Assembly (NCBI GenBank): GCA_015680685.1
Contig: MNCI01010116.1
Span: 539,861-603,860, forward strand
Length of the DNA: 64,000 bases
Direction of reading: 5' to 3'
Source: Gnetum montanum
Taxonomy: Eukaryota > Streptophyta > Gnetopsida > Gnetales > Gnetaceae
Positions within the stretch are counted from its first letter, which is position 1, and every line of letters starts with the position of its first letter. This document shows positions 22,313 to 33,804 of this stretch, piece by piece. Under the pieces are notes generated by a model that was not told where the DNA came from, searched no databases, and saw nothing but the letters and a program-made list of their open reading frames with translations. The translations under genes and the position numbers were made by a program.

Positions 22313-22399
22313 TTGTTTATCGTATTCTTTCCAATACTCATCTGACTTTCCTTTTTTTCAGAAGGAGATGAGGGACACATGTCACTTTGTGCGTTGTAA

Positions 22400-23515
22400 G
22401 GGATATCTGTTTCCTCGGGGTCAGATATCCATTCAAAATGTGTTTCCCTAATGTTGTGTTTTGTAATAAAATGAACCTTTTTTCTATCCTTATCTTTGTT
22501 AGGAAAATCAGTTGCTAAATGTGGACCTCCACAAATAAAACATTTAATATCCTTAGGCGACATTCTACGAGGTCGTCTACAGAAGAAACCATGATACCGT
22601 TTAACATGGCTACGAGGAGGAGGAGATGATTGTTTCCTTCTCCATTGTTTATGTGGTTTAGATCGTGAGGAAGACCCACAACATGATCTACACATTTTTT
22701 GTATTTTCTGTTTTTCTTTGTTTTTGTATTTTTCTTCTAGACATAATTCTAAACACAAACTTTTACCTAACCGAGTATTTAATTTTTTAACTAATTGTTT
22801 GGTTTCTTGAGCATAGCACAACTCTCTGTTTGTCTATTCTAAAAACTGTCTAATCTGCCCAAAACTCATTTTAGCAATACAAATATTTTGTTTCTTTAAC
22901 TTAGCCATGTATGTATTGCAAAATGGTTGTGGTAAACATCCGATAAGATGTTCTTTAGCAGCTGTTTCATGTGTTAATTTTCCATAATAGTACCATGTCT
23001 CCATGGCATCTAGGAATCTTGATAATTGTTGGATTTTGTGTAATCTAGCTTTGAAGAACCTGTCACGGTAGACTTCTTCTAGATTGGCTTTATATCCAAT
23101 GAATTCCTTGATAATAGCACTAAGAAAAATAACAGTTGGTTGTGATATTAATCTAGTTTTTACTACAGCTGGTATGTGATCCCACCATTTTCTCAAATTT
23201 CCTTGGAAATTATAAGTTGCATTTATAATGGCTTGTAATGTAGATTTTTTTCGCAAAATCTATCTGTATCGTAAGATAAGATTGGATGGCATCTAAGACA
23301 TCTTGACATTCTCTTAGCATTTTTTTATCCATGTTAAACTTAGGCTGAACATCGCCAGCTTTTCTAGGTTGTGTTAACATGGCTTCTGTTGCTTCTTGTA
23401 CTTGCTCACCTGTTCTAGCAAATAAGACTGCTTCTTCAACCTGATTGTCATCTAATCTTGATGCTGGATCTAAACTATGGTACCCAGTATGACCTTCAGA
23501 TTGTCCTTCATTCAT
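22400..23515 (-). pseudogene. Pararetrovirus coat protein with zinc knuckle
   Basis: It opens at ATG 23515 (NEGQSEGH), six bases after the stop of the upstream ORF, and shifts frame near 23240. A coat core with WWDHIP lies at 23150-22840, then a very basic region (KQKIQKMCRSCCGSSSRSKPH) and the knuckle CFICGGPHLATDF near 22540. The last Cys of the usual CX2CX4HX4C is Phe here, so the knuckle is damaged. The basic arm and knuckle would bind nucleic acid. A second shift near 22320 separates it from the protease frame. Confidence 0.8.
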
Positions 23516-23520
23516 TAAGA

Positions 23521-25221
23521 CTAATTTTCCTTTGCCCTTTTGAATTCTAGAATCTCTCTGCTGTTGTTTGAATTTTCTATATCCCTATGGGTTAGAGCAG
23601 GAGGAGATTTTGGGAAAATCAGAGATAGATCTGAAGCTGATGAAGGAATAGGAGGAGCAGTAGGCTTTGGTGATTTTGCTTCTAATGAACCTGACATTCT
23701 TTCTAGTTTTCTATATAATAAACTAGTATTTAAATCAGTGTTTGCATTCATATTATACATACTTTCCAAGACACTCATTTGTGTTCTATTGCTATAGACT
23801 AAGTCATTTAATGTTGTATTTGTCCAATTAAGCATACAAATCGTATCTGATGGTATTTCAGATGTCTTTTTTGTATGTAGCGTATAGACATGCTCAGTAG
23901 TTTCCCCTTCAGATGTATGTTGGACAAATTCATGTTTCTTTTGTGACTTTTCTAAGGCTACTAGCCTTTCTTGGTGTTGTTGGAAAGTACTTTCTGGTAG
24001 CACATTTCTATTCATTTCTATCCTACATGTTTTAAGTAGAGCATCACATTCTGTACAGTGATACTGATTATCTACTTCTTTTAGTATCCTATGTTGACAC
24101 GACGGATCCCCTGTAGTTTCTCTGAACATAGATGATTTGGTAGAGGAAGGTATTGATTCTGAGATGGATTCATCACCAGAGCTTTCCGAATCTAACTCTA
24201 CTATCTTAGATTTTTCTTTTCGCTTAAGTTTTGTCATCTCTAGTTGTAATGTTTTAGTCTGTCTCATGGACTGTGATAATTGTGATTGTAAGGCCATGAT
24301 CGTATCATGAAAACTAGAGAGTTCTAGGTTTGGTTCAGGTTTCTTTTCTTGTTCCTTTATGACTAAGGGTTTTTCTTTTTGGAACAACTTCGGCTTTCTT
24401 TTGGTATGCATATGATCAAGTGGATCTATATCTATGAATCGTGGTGGTAGTAGATTGACTTTGTAACATCTTTTTGTTGGCATGTTCCATTTTTTCTCTA
24501 ATCAGAAATAATAGTAAATCATATTGGATAGATCAGGGTATTGATGTTGGATTGGTAGATCCTCGGTATCTATCTCTACACCGTATTCTATATCTGATGA
24601 TCCAACTTGGATTTTCTATTGGTTGAATGGATACAGGGTCTTAATCGCAGTACTACTGAAAACCTTAAATATTAATCTAGTAGAAATAGTAGCATAAATC
24701 GATTTGGGAAGCATATCAACAGGCAAATAGACAATAATCATTAAAGACTTATACAGATGAGGATCGTGCAATGACAATGTAAAGTTGGGGATTGTTAGAA
24801 TCACTGCATCAGATGCTAGGGTTCCTTTAGCCTATGTGATGATGGCTTCTTCAAACGTTTTAAATCTTCTATCTATAACGACAATCTATTAAGGAGCTTG
24901 TAATCTATAATTAAAGTGAGGATGGATTACTACAGCTAACTTAGCTAGATTAATATAATGAAAACCTCTTTTAATCCACGTTTCTACTTCTGGTTCAGTG
25001 AAGAAAGACAAGGCGACTAAACGAAGACCACTACCTGATATTTCTAAATCACACTCTGATAAATACATTTCTTTCCATGACTCGATAACATTTAAACAAG
25101 AAGATGAATATATTTCATGATGCTTAGGAACTGGTAAAGGACTACTACCTTTAGATGTTGAACAATATTCAGAGACTCGACGGAAATAAGCATTACCTAT
25201 CATTTGTGAAGGATCTGCCAT
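23521..25221 (-). pseudogene. Pararetrovirus ORF1: movement protein plus C-terminal coiled-coil region
   Basis: A single frame of about 567 codons starts at ATG 25221 (MADPSQMIG) and stops at 23521-23523, with only a few in-frame stops (two near 24890, others near 24500-24615). Residues 1-200 have the 30K movement-protein pattern: a hydrophobic strand ending HPHF, then an IDRRF block with the conserved Asp and later PNFTLSLHD. The C-terminal 320 residues (23521-24483) hold a coiled coil, acidic serine runs and a possible zinc site (CQH, then HCTECDALLKTC). It would help cell-to-cell spread. The C-terminal part is less certain. Confidence 0.75.
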
Positions 25222-25430
25222 TGCTGAAGGTTGTGTTGCTTGGGATTGTTGACACCATGTATCTTGGACTGCATCACTGCACGTCTTACTCTAATGCCTC
25301 TCCTCGGCTAAGCGATGCGCGTCTTACTTTCGGCGATCTGTCTTCAACACGTATTGGACAACGTCAACAATATTGCTCCATCAACACCGGACAAGTTTCA
25401 GCAATATCCCTGCAAATAGATCACAAATAA
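25222..25430 (-). other. Pararetrovirus leader, 5' portion next to the movement protein
   Basis: There is no long frame. The minus strand has a splice-acceptor-like TGTGATCTATTTGCAG at about 25410-25427 close to the apparent edge of the viral DNA. Together with 18500-18870 this would make a leader of some 550-600 bases in the circular genome. Confidence 0.5.
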
Positions 25431-25714
25431 CAAATAGTAGTAATTTATTCATAAGGTTCAAAATTGCATTTAAAAAGACATAAATTGTATTGCCCTACTA
25501 TATTGTTGTTTTTAATTAATAATTTGTGTCTATTTTTTCACTTCCTTTTAAGTTAGTAAATTAAGGTTAAATATAGATCCTTGGGGTTTTGTAACATTCC
25601 TATTAATTATTTATAGAATATCTTATAGATAATTAATAAGGTTATTACAAAGGGGGTATTGATCCAAAGAAAAAAAAGTAATTCAAAAAAAATTAGAGTT
25701 TATTAAAACAACAA
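25431..25714. other. AT-rich stretch, no feature seen
   Basis: It lies between the pararetrovirus and element 2. No gene or repeat signature is recognised. Confidence 0.6.
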
Positions 25715-26559
25715 TGATGAATCATGTTTTGACTGGCTTTGATATTGGGCATTCGATATCTCTTTGATATCAGAGCCCAAGACGTGATGTTGAATATCCA
25801 ATATCGCTGGGTATATGCCGGCCTATAAATATAGCACTTGGGCTTATGATTTTCATATAGTTTTTCATAGTTTTTGTGATAGCATAGCAAAGCTCTTGTA
25901 GTTTGTTTTCTTTAGAGTTTGAATATTTTCTAAGTGCTCGTAGTAGGAGTTTGAGTGTGTACGAACCTTTATTTGAGCACTGATGTACCTGAGCATAGCA
26001 ATGTGATGGGAATAAAGATGAGCCCTTTTGATAATCCTTGCAGCACTAAGAATAAATTGATGTTTCTTTCAATGCATGTATTATTCATGCATTTTACTTG
26101 AATGCATGTTAATTGAGAAATTAATTCCAATTGTTAATGAACATAAGCACGACCACTCCAAGCATATGTGTAGCACTTGGTAACCCAGCAATGCTTAACA
26201 TTTGGTAACCTAGTAGTGCCACATGCTTTCAGGATATGTCTAGGAAGAGGGAATGGGTACTTGTGTTAGGCTAGCTAAGGAGTAGGTTAATTAGATATGA
26301 CATTCCTCTACCTTTCATTCTTGTTCTAGGTTATTAAACTTATAAAATACAAAATGCTAAAAATCATATACCTTAGTTTCACTTAACCATATACTTGTAC
26401 CTCATGAGTGGAATTGAGAAGACAATGATCATTTCAATTAGATCTCAATTCCTTGAAGCCAGTGTACTTAAGAACTTAAGGTCTACGGAGTTCGACCGGA
26501 TCACATGTGAATGCTTGTGATTCATATGGTTGGGCGTAGGGGTACCTTGTTGCTCATCA
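25715..26559 (+). repeat. 5' LTR of element 2
   Basis: It starts TGATGAATCATG and ends GCTCATCA. The U3 carries GATATC boxes of the type CGATATCTC and TGATATCA plus GATATT/AATATC variants, then TATAAATA near 25826. R has AATAAAG near 26012. U5 has CTTGGTAACCCAG repeats (ACTTGGTAACC, then TTTGGTAACC). Confidence 0.9.
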
Positions 26560-26578
26560 TTGGTGTTGTTGCTAAGGA
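26560..26578 (+). other. Primer-binding site of element 2
   Basis: TTGGTGTTGTTGCTAAGGA follows the LTR, a decayed form of the tRNA-Asp-type site. Confidence 0.7.
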
Positions 26579-28890
26579 CCTTTTAGTTGTTACCTATGCT
26601 ATCTAGGATTTAGTGAAAATTATTCAAATCATTGGAATGAACCTTAGAGTCATATCACATCTTAAGATTATTACATCAATATTAAGAAGCACATTGTGAT
26701 TTTTATTTCCTAACATAAAATGTCTTCTTCTCACAAGAGTGATTCTCCACCCAAGTTTGATGGAGTACATCAGTTGATGCCCTAATAATACCAAGTGGTA
26801 TATGCTCATCCTGATGAGTATGTACCAAATTTCACCTTCATCCTACATTAGGATGAACAGCTGCGGTGGTGTGACATGGAGGGAAACATTATGTTGCTAC
26901 TTGATTTATCCATTCTTCCAATGCTCCAACAAATGCTTATATGATGGGGTTTTCAAAGACTTCATGTTAAGTACATGGTACAGGATAGTGATGCTAGGGA
27001 TTATCATCCCATTGTGGCATAACATATAAGGAATCAATAGCTATAACAACATCATGAATTGTGAAGGAAAAAGGATTTAATGATTACCCATTCTTGTTAT
27101 ACCAAAAATATGGTGGAGAGCCCTTTTTTAGGGGTTTCCCATTCAATGAAATTCCTCTCTTTGACTTCAATGAAGGAGGTCAAAACCAAAACTTTTAGTC
27201 CATAATTCACAATCCTGGTTTTGGTAAGAATGGATCCAATGACAAAGAAGGATCCAAAGAGGCATTTCAAGGTAGGGACCACTAAAGAGGTGGTAGTAGG
27301 CACCATGATGGTGCTAGTCCTCCTTTCTCTTCACCTTCATCATCATCCTCTTCTTCTTCTAGCTTTGATTGCAACTGCAGGGGATGAGATTGTGATGGAG
27401 GTGATTGACAAAACCAAAATGATCAAAGGGACCATCAAACAATGCAAGATCAAGGGTGTGGGCATTCAAGAGAGATGTGATGCCATGAATAATGGGGTAG
27501 TAGAGGGCATCAAAGGCATCAAAATCAAGGCCTTGATGAGCCTTTACTTACTACCCGAAGTATGCTAAACATTGTAGAAGTAGTACAAATTCCAACAAGG
27601 CTTGTAAAGGATAGTTGAATCAAGAGGCTAGATATGAATAATATCCCTAGGTTCGAAGGGGGATATAACTTAGATCTAAAGAACCATTTCTAAGCTTTTC
27701 AAGATGCATGTTCTTTGAAAAATATAGAGAATGAGTGGAAAAAACCTAAGTTTTTCCCGAAGACACTCATTAAAGAAGCAGAAAACTGGTATTGATCCTT
27801 AGAATTGGAATTTATCAGATGATGGACAACAATGCTTGAATTATTCAATGACAAATATCAAACATACTCCAGAGTGTCCAACTTGAGAATGTAGATCCAA
27901 GGATGGAAATAAGAAACACACAAACCCTTAGATGCTACCATCGACCAATACTATTCCTTAATGCACAGATGTCCTAGCCATGGTTATTCTCAACTAGATC
28001 AACTTCACTATATTGTAGACAAGCTTTGATTTGAAATGAGGAGAATCCTTGGTGGTTGTGCCCAAGGGTAGTTGTCCAAATTAAGTGCTCATCAAATCCA
28101 AAGATTAATTAAGAGAGGTAGCTAAGGAGGAAGGTGAATTAAGAAAATGAGAAGTGCAAAAGAGTATAATTGTAATCCTTCCATGCGCAAGCAGGAGGTC
28201 TGATTTATTGATAGTGAGAAAGAATTGGCACTTGATGAGGTGGTGAATAAGAAAGCCTTGTTGCTTCAAAAATTTCAATATGAAATTACAACCAAGGTTG
28301 ATTAGTTATGGATTCCATAGATAATCGATTTCAAGCTATCCTAAAAATTGCTGAAGAGTCCAAAGCACAAGGTAGTGATCGTAAGCGTAGAAGGCACAAA
28401 GAAGTTGAACGTGCCTATCAAAGAGGTAAGGGAAAGATTGCTACAATAGAGGAAGTTGCAAGAAGTAAATCAGATGATGATGGTGGATGTGACATCTACC
28501 ATTATGAACATCGTAAAGGATGTTATTCTATTTTTTCACACTTACAGGAATTTGAGATGTCTACCTTGAATCCATGACTAGCTCAAAGGCAAACACTTAG
28601 ACAATTGCCTTATCCTCAAGGTAATTGTAGGTAATTCTACCAACAACAATATTATTACCCAAGTGGAAATTCATTGTAACCTTATGAGTAATATTAACAA
28701 TGGCAACAACCATAGTCATGGGCCCTGGCACCAACAAGGTAGTAATATCCTTATCGATAACCTGATTCATATGGGCATTACATTCAATAACCCTTGTCTC
28801 CATGTGACTCCTCTAGTCACGTTTCTACTTTCCAATCTCACTACCATCCTTTTGATTATTATCAAACTCGTTCTTCACATGCAAAAAGGG

Positions 28891-29923
28891 TGATGAGTGG
28901 CGAGATACCCCTACACTCAACCATACGAATACAAGTGTAGTACGCACGATCTAGTCGAACTCTGTAGACTAAATTCCTACACGCCCCATGGAACACTTAG
29001 GGTTAATTATTCATTGTCTTCCCAGACTTACTTGTAGTTGTCACGGTGTATGGTTAACCAAGTCTGAGGTATATGATTTTTATAGTTTTTTATGTTTTTA
29101 TGTCTTCTATGCTAACAGGGTGAAGGGTTGAGAAACTAATCACTAATTCTAACTAATGAACAAAGTCTAAATTAACCTAGCGTCAGCATCCGTTCCCACT
29201 TACCATACACACCTTGAACTGATGCAACTATGGCTACGAAATGCTAATCATTGCTGGGATCACCACACATAACGCACATGCTCGAAGTGGTCATACTGAG
29301 GCACTTAACTAGCCTAAGTGCAATGAGCATCCATTTCTTGATTATCCGTACACATCCTTAAATGCTTGTAATCAAGTCATACTAATTCCACGTTACTAGG
29401 AGAAAAGGGTTGAGAGAATCTAAGTGTGATGAGCATCTGTTCCTTGATTATCTGTACACATCCTTAAATGCTCGTAATCAAGTCATACTTTGAGCAAACG
29501 ATTCCTTGATCACCCGTACACATCCTTAAATGCTCATAATCAAGTCGTACTCATTTTGCATTACCAAGAGAAAACAATAAATAACATGTAATAAAATCCT
29601 ATTCCATGCACTACAAGGTTTATCCAAGAAGCTCGTCTTTATTGCTATAAACAACTTGTGTTTAGGTACAATGTTGCTCGAATAAAGATCCGTTCACTTT
29701 AGGACTCCTACTGCAGGCACATGGAAAATATTCTATCTCTGGAGTGATCAATTTGCCAGAGTTTCCCTACTTCTAGCCTAGGATTAGGAAACAAGGGACA
29801 ACTACCTCTTATTTATAGATATGGCGGTGGACCACGATATCGTAGGGGAAGACGCGATATCGTGGCAGACGCGATATCACAGGGGATGCGATATCGCGGT
29901 GGACGTGATATCGCATCCCATCA
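28891..29923 (-). repeat. Solo LTR inside gag of element 2
   Basis: It is flanked by AAGGG at 28886-28890 and 29924-29928 and has complete LTR ends (TGATGAGTGG and CATCCCATCA), so it is a solo LTR left after recombination between the two LTRs of one insertion. The minus-strand U3 has five GATATC boxes in about 95 bases before TATAAATA (about 29812-29819). At 1,033 bases it is longer than its relatives because of tandem copies in U5. Confidence 0.93.
29324..29550 (-). repeat. Three tandem units in U5 of the solo LTR
   Basis: Units at about 29324-29382, 29429-29490 and 29491-29550 each contain TCCTTGATTAYCYGTACACATCC or close variants and end AATCAAGTC. Element B has two such units, so unit number varies between LTRs. 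Confidence 0.75.
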
Positions 29924-30290
29924 AAGGGATACCACCTTTTACCCTTATCCTTTTCCTATTCCTACATATCTTCCTCCTCCATCCACACAACTACCACTTT
30001 CTCCACCTATGCAAGGTGAACATCTAGCTCAACCACAACAACGCAACACTACCAAGGTCATTAACCTACAACTAGTTCATCAACCAAGTGGTTCAGATAC
30101 GCGATTAAAGAAAAGACCTTTCTTCTGGTCTTGTAGTCCATTTAAGCCCTTAATTACACCTATTGTTGACAATTCTATTTCTCCATCTTCCTTTGTATCA
30201 AAGTCCTTCGAGTCTCCTTCAAACCAAATTCCACCTCGAATCCATACTATTATGCTGACTCATGTTGTATCTAATTGAATTCAAGCTAGA

Positions 30291-30725
30291 AACCTTTCTA
30301 GGAAATTAGCAAATCCTGGAATTCCTCTAATTTATTTGTAGATTATTGGGAATGAACCATGTAAAGCTCTTCTCAACTTAGGTTCCAGTGTCAACCTAAT
30401 TTCTCATGAGATGTATATTACATGGAACTCGCCTCCTCTAAATAAGACAAACTAGTCCATCACTATTCCATTGGGACTAGTGGAAGACATTGTGACCACT
30501 ATATGTGGATGGTCTTATTTTGTTGATTTCATAGTGATCAAGATGGAGAATTGCAAAGGAGACTTTCCAATCATCATGGGAAGGGCATGGCCAAGCACCA
30601 TTGATGCAAAAATGGGCATAAGAGATCTTTCCCTAAAGATATCTAAAGAAAATGCATTCAATAAGATCAAGAAGAAGCAAGTTCCATGCATCATGTACAA
30701 CAATACAGGGTGCAAGTTTGTGTAG
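30291..30725 (+). pseudogene. Protease of element 2 (active site lost)
   Basis: The frame aligns with the proteases of B and F: ALLNLGSSVNLIS here stands for LLDSGSRVNLIS, so the catalytic DSG has become NLG. The second block, GDFPIIMGRAWPSTIDA, is kept. In-frame stops occur upstream. With the catalytic Asp gone the protease would be inactive even if translated. Confidence 0.8.
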
Positions 30726-30869
30726 AAACTTTGGGCAGTGAAACAAGCATCCATCTCTGCATGCAAGCAGCATCCACTAGAAGAAAAAATTCAAAGGTGT
30801 TTATATGTAGTAGCCACAAAACAAGAGGGCACCTAGTGGCTAATTATTGATTTTGAGAGTAGCACACTT

Positions 30870-31800
30870 TTCATGGAACCAACTAAGAGCCTAACATGCA
30901 CATATGTTGCAGGCATGGATGAACTAGAGCAAATTCATCAGCAACTCTGTGATGATGGAAATGATGATACCTACTTGGAAGAGTTGGAAATTCCTAAAAA
31001 TTTTAAGGAAGAGCCCCTTGAACTAAAAACTCTACTAGTTGGCATGGAATATGTGTTCTTAAAAAATGAAAAGCCTATCATAATCAATGCCAATCTTACT
31101 CTAAAATAAAAAAAGATGCTATTAAACATGATTGAAAAATGGTTAATAGCCCTTGCCTAGTGATATCATGAACTCATAGGGATTGATCCTAGGATATGTC
31201 AGCATTGCTTGTACACTAACCTGACTGTGAAGTCAAAGAAATAGCCATAGAGGTGATTATACCCCAAACTAAAGTGGATCATCAAGGAGGAAATCAAACA
31301 ACTCCTCAAGGTGGGGTTTATTTATCCTATTGTGGATAGCGAGTGGGTTAGTTCACTCATTATTGTGCCCAAGAAAGGTGGCAAGTGGTAGGTCTGCATC
31401 ACTTTTTAGCTACTAAATATGGAAATATTGAACGATCACTTTCCATTGCCATTCATTCATTAGGTGTTAGACATAATATTCAGGCATGACTACTATAGTC
31501 TTTTGGATGGTTATAGTGGCTATAACCAAATCCAGATCATTGCAAAGGAATAAGCCAAAATAACATTCACTAGTTCATAGGGGACTTTTGCATATTGCAA
31601 GATGCCTTTTGGTTTGTGCAATGCCCCTGCTACATTCCAAAGCCTAGTTCTTAGCATTTTTCAACAATAGATTAGTAATACTATAAAAGTCTTCATGGAT
31701 GACTTCTCCATCTATGGAGCTACATTTGAGAAAGCCTTGGACCACCTTGAGCAAGTGTTAAAACGATGTGTTGAAAAAACTTGTGGCTTAATTGGTAGAA
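30870..31800 (+). pseudogene. pol: Reverse transcriptase of element 2
   Basis: After a linker (MDELEQIHQQL..LEELEIPKNF) the RT is readable: VGFIYPIVDSEWVSSLIIVPKKGGKW, DHFPLPFIH, LLDGYSGYNQIQI, MPFGLCNAPATFQ and the catalytic VFMDDFSIYG. These are typical of the Athila/Tat branch of Ty3/gypsy. Numerous TAG, TAA and TGA stops interrupt it. Unlike element F, the two catalytic Asp residues of MDD are kept. Confidence 0.85.
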
Positions 31801-32079
31801 AAGTCATTTGATGGTCCAAGAGGGCATTGTGCTGGGGCACAGAATATCACAAGTAGGAATTGAGATCAACCCTAAAAAAATAAGAGTCATCCAAGGAATA
31901 ACCCACTAACCAAAAATTTTCAAATATGTTTGGTCATTCTTTGGACATACTGGCTACTACCAATGAGAATTTCTCTAAGATTGCAAAACTATTGGTTGAG
32001 CTAACAAAGAAAGATGCTCCATTTTTCTGGACCATGGAATGTGAACAAGCATTTCAATAGGTGAAAGAGAAACTTGTAG

Positions 32080-32607
32080 AAACTCCAATCCTATAAGCAC
32101 CCAATTGGTCCAAACCATTTCATGTTATGGCGTATGCATCAAATTATGCCTTAGGAGCTATGCTTATGCAAATGGATGACAAGAAATGTCCATATTACAC
32201 CCACTATGCTAGCTAAAGCATGGTGGGTGCACAACTAAACCACACCACAATAGAAAAAGAATTGATGACAATAGAGAAGTTTAGGCACTATGTGCTTGGA
32301 TACAAAGTGTTTATGCACATAGATCATAGTGCCATCTACTTCTTGATGAATAAGCTAATGGTGAGCTCTTGTGTCATATGGTGGCTGATGATCTTATAAG
32401 AATTTGATCTTACAATGGTAGATCAAAAGGGCACTAAGAATGTGATCGTTGACCACTTGTCTCAGTTATAATAGGATAACAAGAAGGAAAAAAGCTCATT
32501 ATCTAATATATTTTCTGACCTCTTTACTAGGGCTATAACTGAACAATTTCCCAATGAGCCTAAATGGTATGATGGCAGTCTTTTCAACTACACTTATGGA
32601 GCTTAAT
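32080..32607 (+). pseudogene. pol: RNase H of element 2, cut off at its end
   Basis: YASNYALGAMLMQMDD, EKELMTIEKFRHYVLGYKVFMHIDHSAIYFLMNK and later FDLTMVDQKG align with the RNase H of element F. The leading Asp of the DAS block is Tyr here. The homology stops near 32607, where unrelated reversed LTR sequence begins, so integrase is absent. Confidence 0.8.
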
Positions 32608-33298
32608 TGTATGGTTAAGTGTAATTAAGGCATATTATTTTTATTATGTTATATTTTATTTGTCTACAATTAAGAATAAGTTAAAACTTAATTTATAAAC
32701 CACTTTAATTAATCTAATTGCTGATTAGTAACTAACTATCCTAATATAAGTATCTGATCCCACTTCTCGTGCACATCCTAAGCACATATAATGCTACTAG
32801 GTTACCAAATGTTAAGTGTTGTTGGGATTACCAAGGATCATATGCATGCTTGAAGCGATTATACTTATGTTCTTAAGTAATGCTATTTAATCGAACTAGC
32901 TTACTTTAGCTTAATTACTTGAGCGTATCAAAGAAAATTGCATAAAACATTAAATCCATAAATAAAGTATTTAAGCTAGCCAAGCTATTACAAGGTCTGA
33001 TTAGAAAGCTTGTCTTTATTCTCGCACACACTGCTATGCTCAGGTACAACAATGCTCAAATAAAGATCCATACACTCAATGACTCCTACTATAGGCACTC
33101 TGGAAAATATTCTAACTCTGGAGAAAAAAACTACAAGAGCTCTACTATGATATGACAAAAACTATATATGGAGACCATGTGCCCAAATGCTATATTTATA
33201 GGCTAGCACATACCCCATGATATCAAATATTCAACATCGCATATTGGGGCCCGATATTGGGTATCTGATATTGAAGCTATACAAAACATTGTTCATCA
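32608..33298 (-). repeat. Truncated LTR in reverse orientation
   Basis: The minus strand starts TGATGAACAATG at 33298. It has GATATC/GATATT boxes, TATAAATA near 33212 and AATAAAG in R, and is closest to the LTR of element 2. It stops within U5 at ACTTAACCATACAATTA, losing about the last 150 bases. No duplication or polypurine tract adjoins it, so it is a recombination or deletion scar and not a simple solo LTR. Confidence 0.8.
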
Positions 33299-33440
33299 CC
33301 ATCTATGGATTTGACCGTGTAAATGAGACCTCATTGATAGGACCCCGTCAATGCAACATAAAAACTCTATAAATGAGTAATCATACTTTACAATTTTTCA
33401 TATATGAGCTCAAACGAGGGGGGAGTTTCTAAATTATTTA
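33299..33440 (+). promoter_or_regulatory. Possible internal promoter of element C
   Basis: TATAAAT lies at 33368-33374, preceded by CATTGATAGGACCCCGTCAATG-type boxes that resemble the ATTGACGTGGC / TATCAATAGGATC boxes in the U3 of this element's own 3' LTR. It is followed by GAGGGGGGAGTTT, also found after the internal TATA of element D. The position is some 430 bases upstream of the ORF2 ATG. Confidence 0.45.
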
Positions 33441-33804
33441 GAGCCCAGAACCTTCCAAGAGCTGTAACTTCCAAATTGTTTGTTTGATTCACCCCATTCT
33501 TTAGTCCTGCAGCCATTGGAGGTACATGCTTTGTTGTGGCGGCCATAGACCTTAGATTTTTCATGAAAAGTTTTTCAAAATTTTTCTAACTCCCATAAAG
33601 GATTAGCTAATAAACTAACATTAAAACATAAACTTGAAGAAGTTAAACCCTTTCAACAAACATTGGTGATCAGAAATAACATTAAAATAATCAATCTACC
33701 ATGGTCATAACTTAGCCAAAGTGCAACTACCCAATGAGATAAGGTACTTAAAAGTTATAAGTTACACATCATATGCTAATCCTTGGTTTTTGTTATGACC
33801 ACAG

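Larger units (their letters stand above)
18500..25430 (-). mobile_element. Endogenous pararetrovirus (Caulimoviridae-like), near one genome unit
   Basis: On the minus strand the order is leader, movement protein, coiled-coil region, coat protein with zinc knuckle, aspartic protease, RT, RNase H, an unknown ORF, then a promoter and a second part of the leader. This is the gene order of plant pararetroviruses, with no LTRs and no integrase. Frames are broken by at least three frameshifts and many stops, so the copy is dead. The edges are approximate. Both ends seem to fall in the leader, so the integrated DNA is nearly a full circle opened there. The genus cannot be assigned by eye. Confidence 0.85.
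26720..30290 (+). pseudogene. gag: gag of element 2, interrupted by a solo LTR
   Basis: It starts ATGTCTTCTTCTCACAAGAG, homologous to the gag starts of B and F. The conserved core (RLDMNNIPRFEGGYN-type) lies at 27620-27720, and HYEHRKGCYSIFSHLQEF near 28500-28555 matches the YDHPKGC motif region of its relatives. The C-terminal third resumes at 29929 after the solo LTR and contains a PSTQLPLSPPMQGE block. Many stops and frame changes occur. Its first stop (TAG after ILH, near 26850) is shared with element B at the homologous codon. Confidence 0.75.
25715..32607 (+). mobile_element. Element 2: Athila-like gypsy retrotransposon, 3' truncated
   Basis: The order is 5' LTR (25715-26559), primer site, gag, protease, RT and RNase H, all on the plus strand and heavily mutated. 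A solo LTR (28891-29923) interrupts gag. The element breaks off right after RNase H (near 32607), where a reversed, truncated LTR begins. No integrase or own 3' LTR is found. The five bases before the LTR (AACAA) do not match those after the 53453 LTR (ATAAA). Confidence 0.85.

Noticed and set aside
22400-25221. An active virus in this window
   Set aside because: Frameshifts, many stops and a lost knuckle Cys show it is a dead copy.
25765-25780. TTGATATCAGAGCCC near the pararetrovirus, resembling the tRNA-Met primer site TGGTATCAGAGC
   Set aside because: It lies in the U3 of element 2 on the other strand and is explained by the TGATATCA box array.
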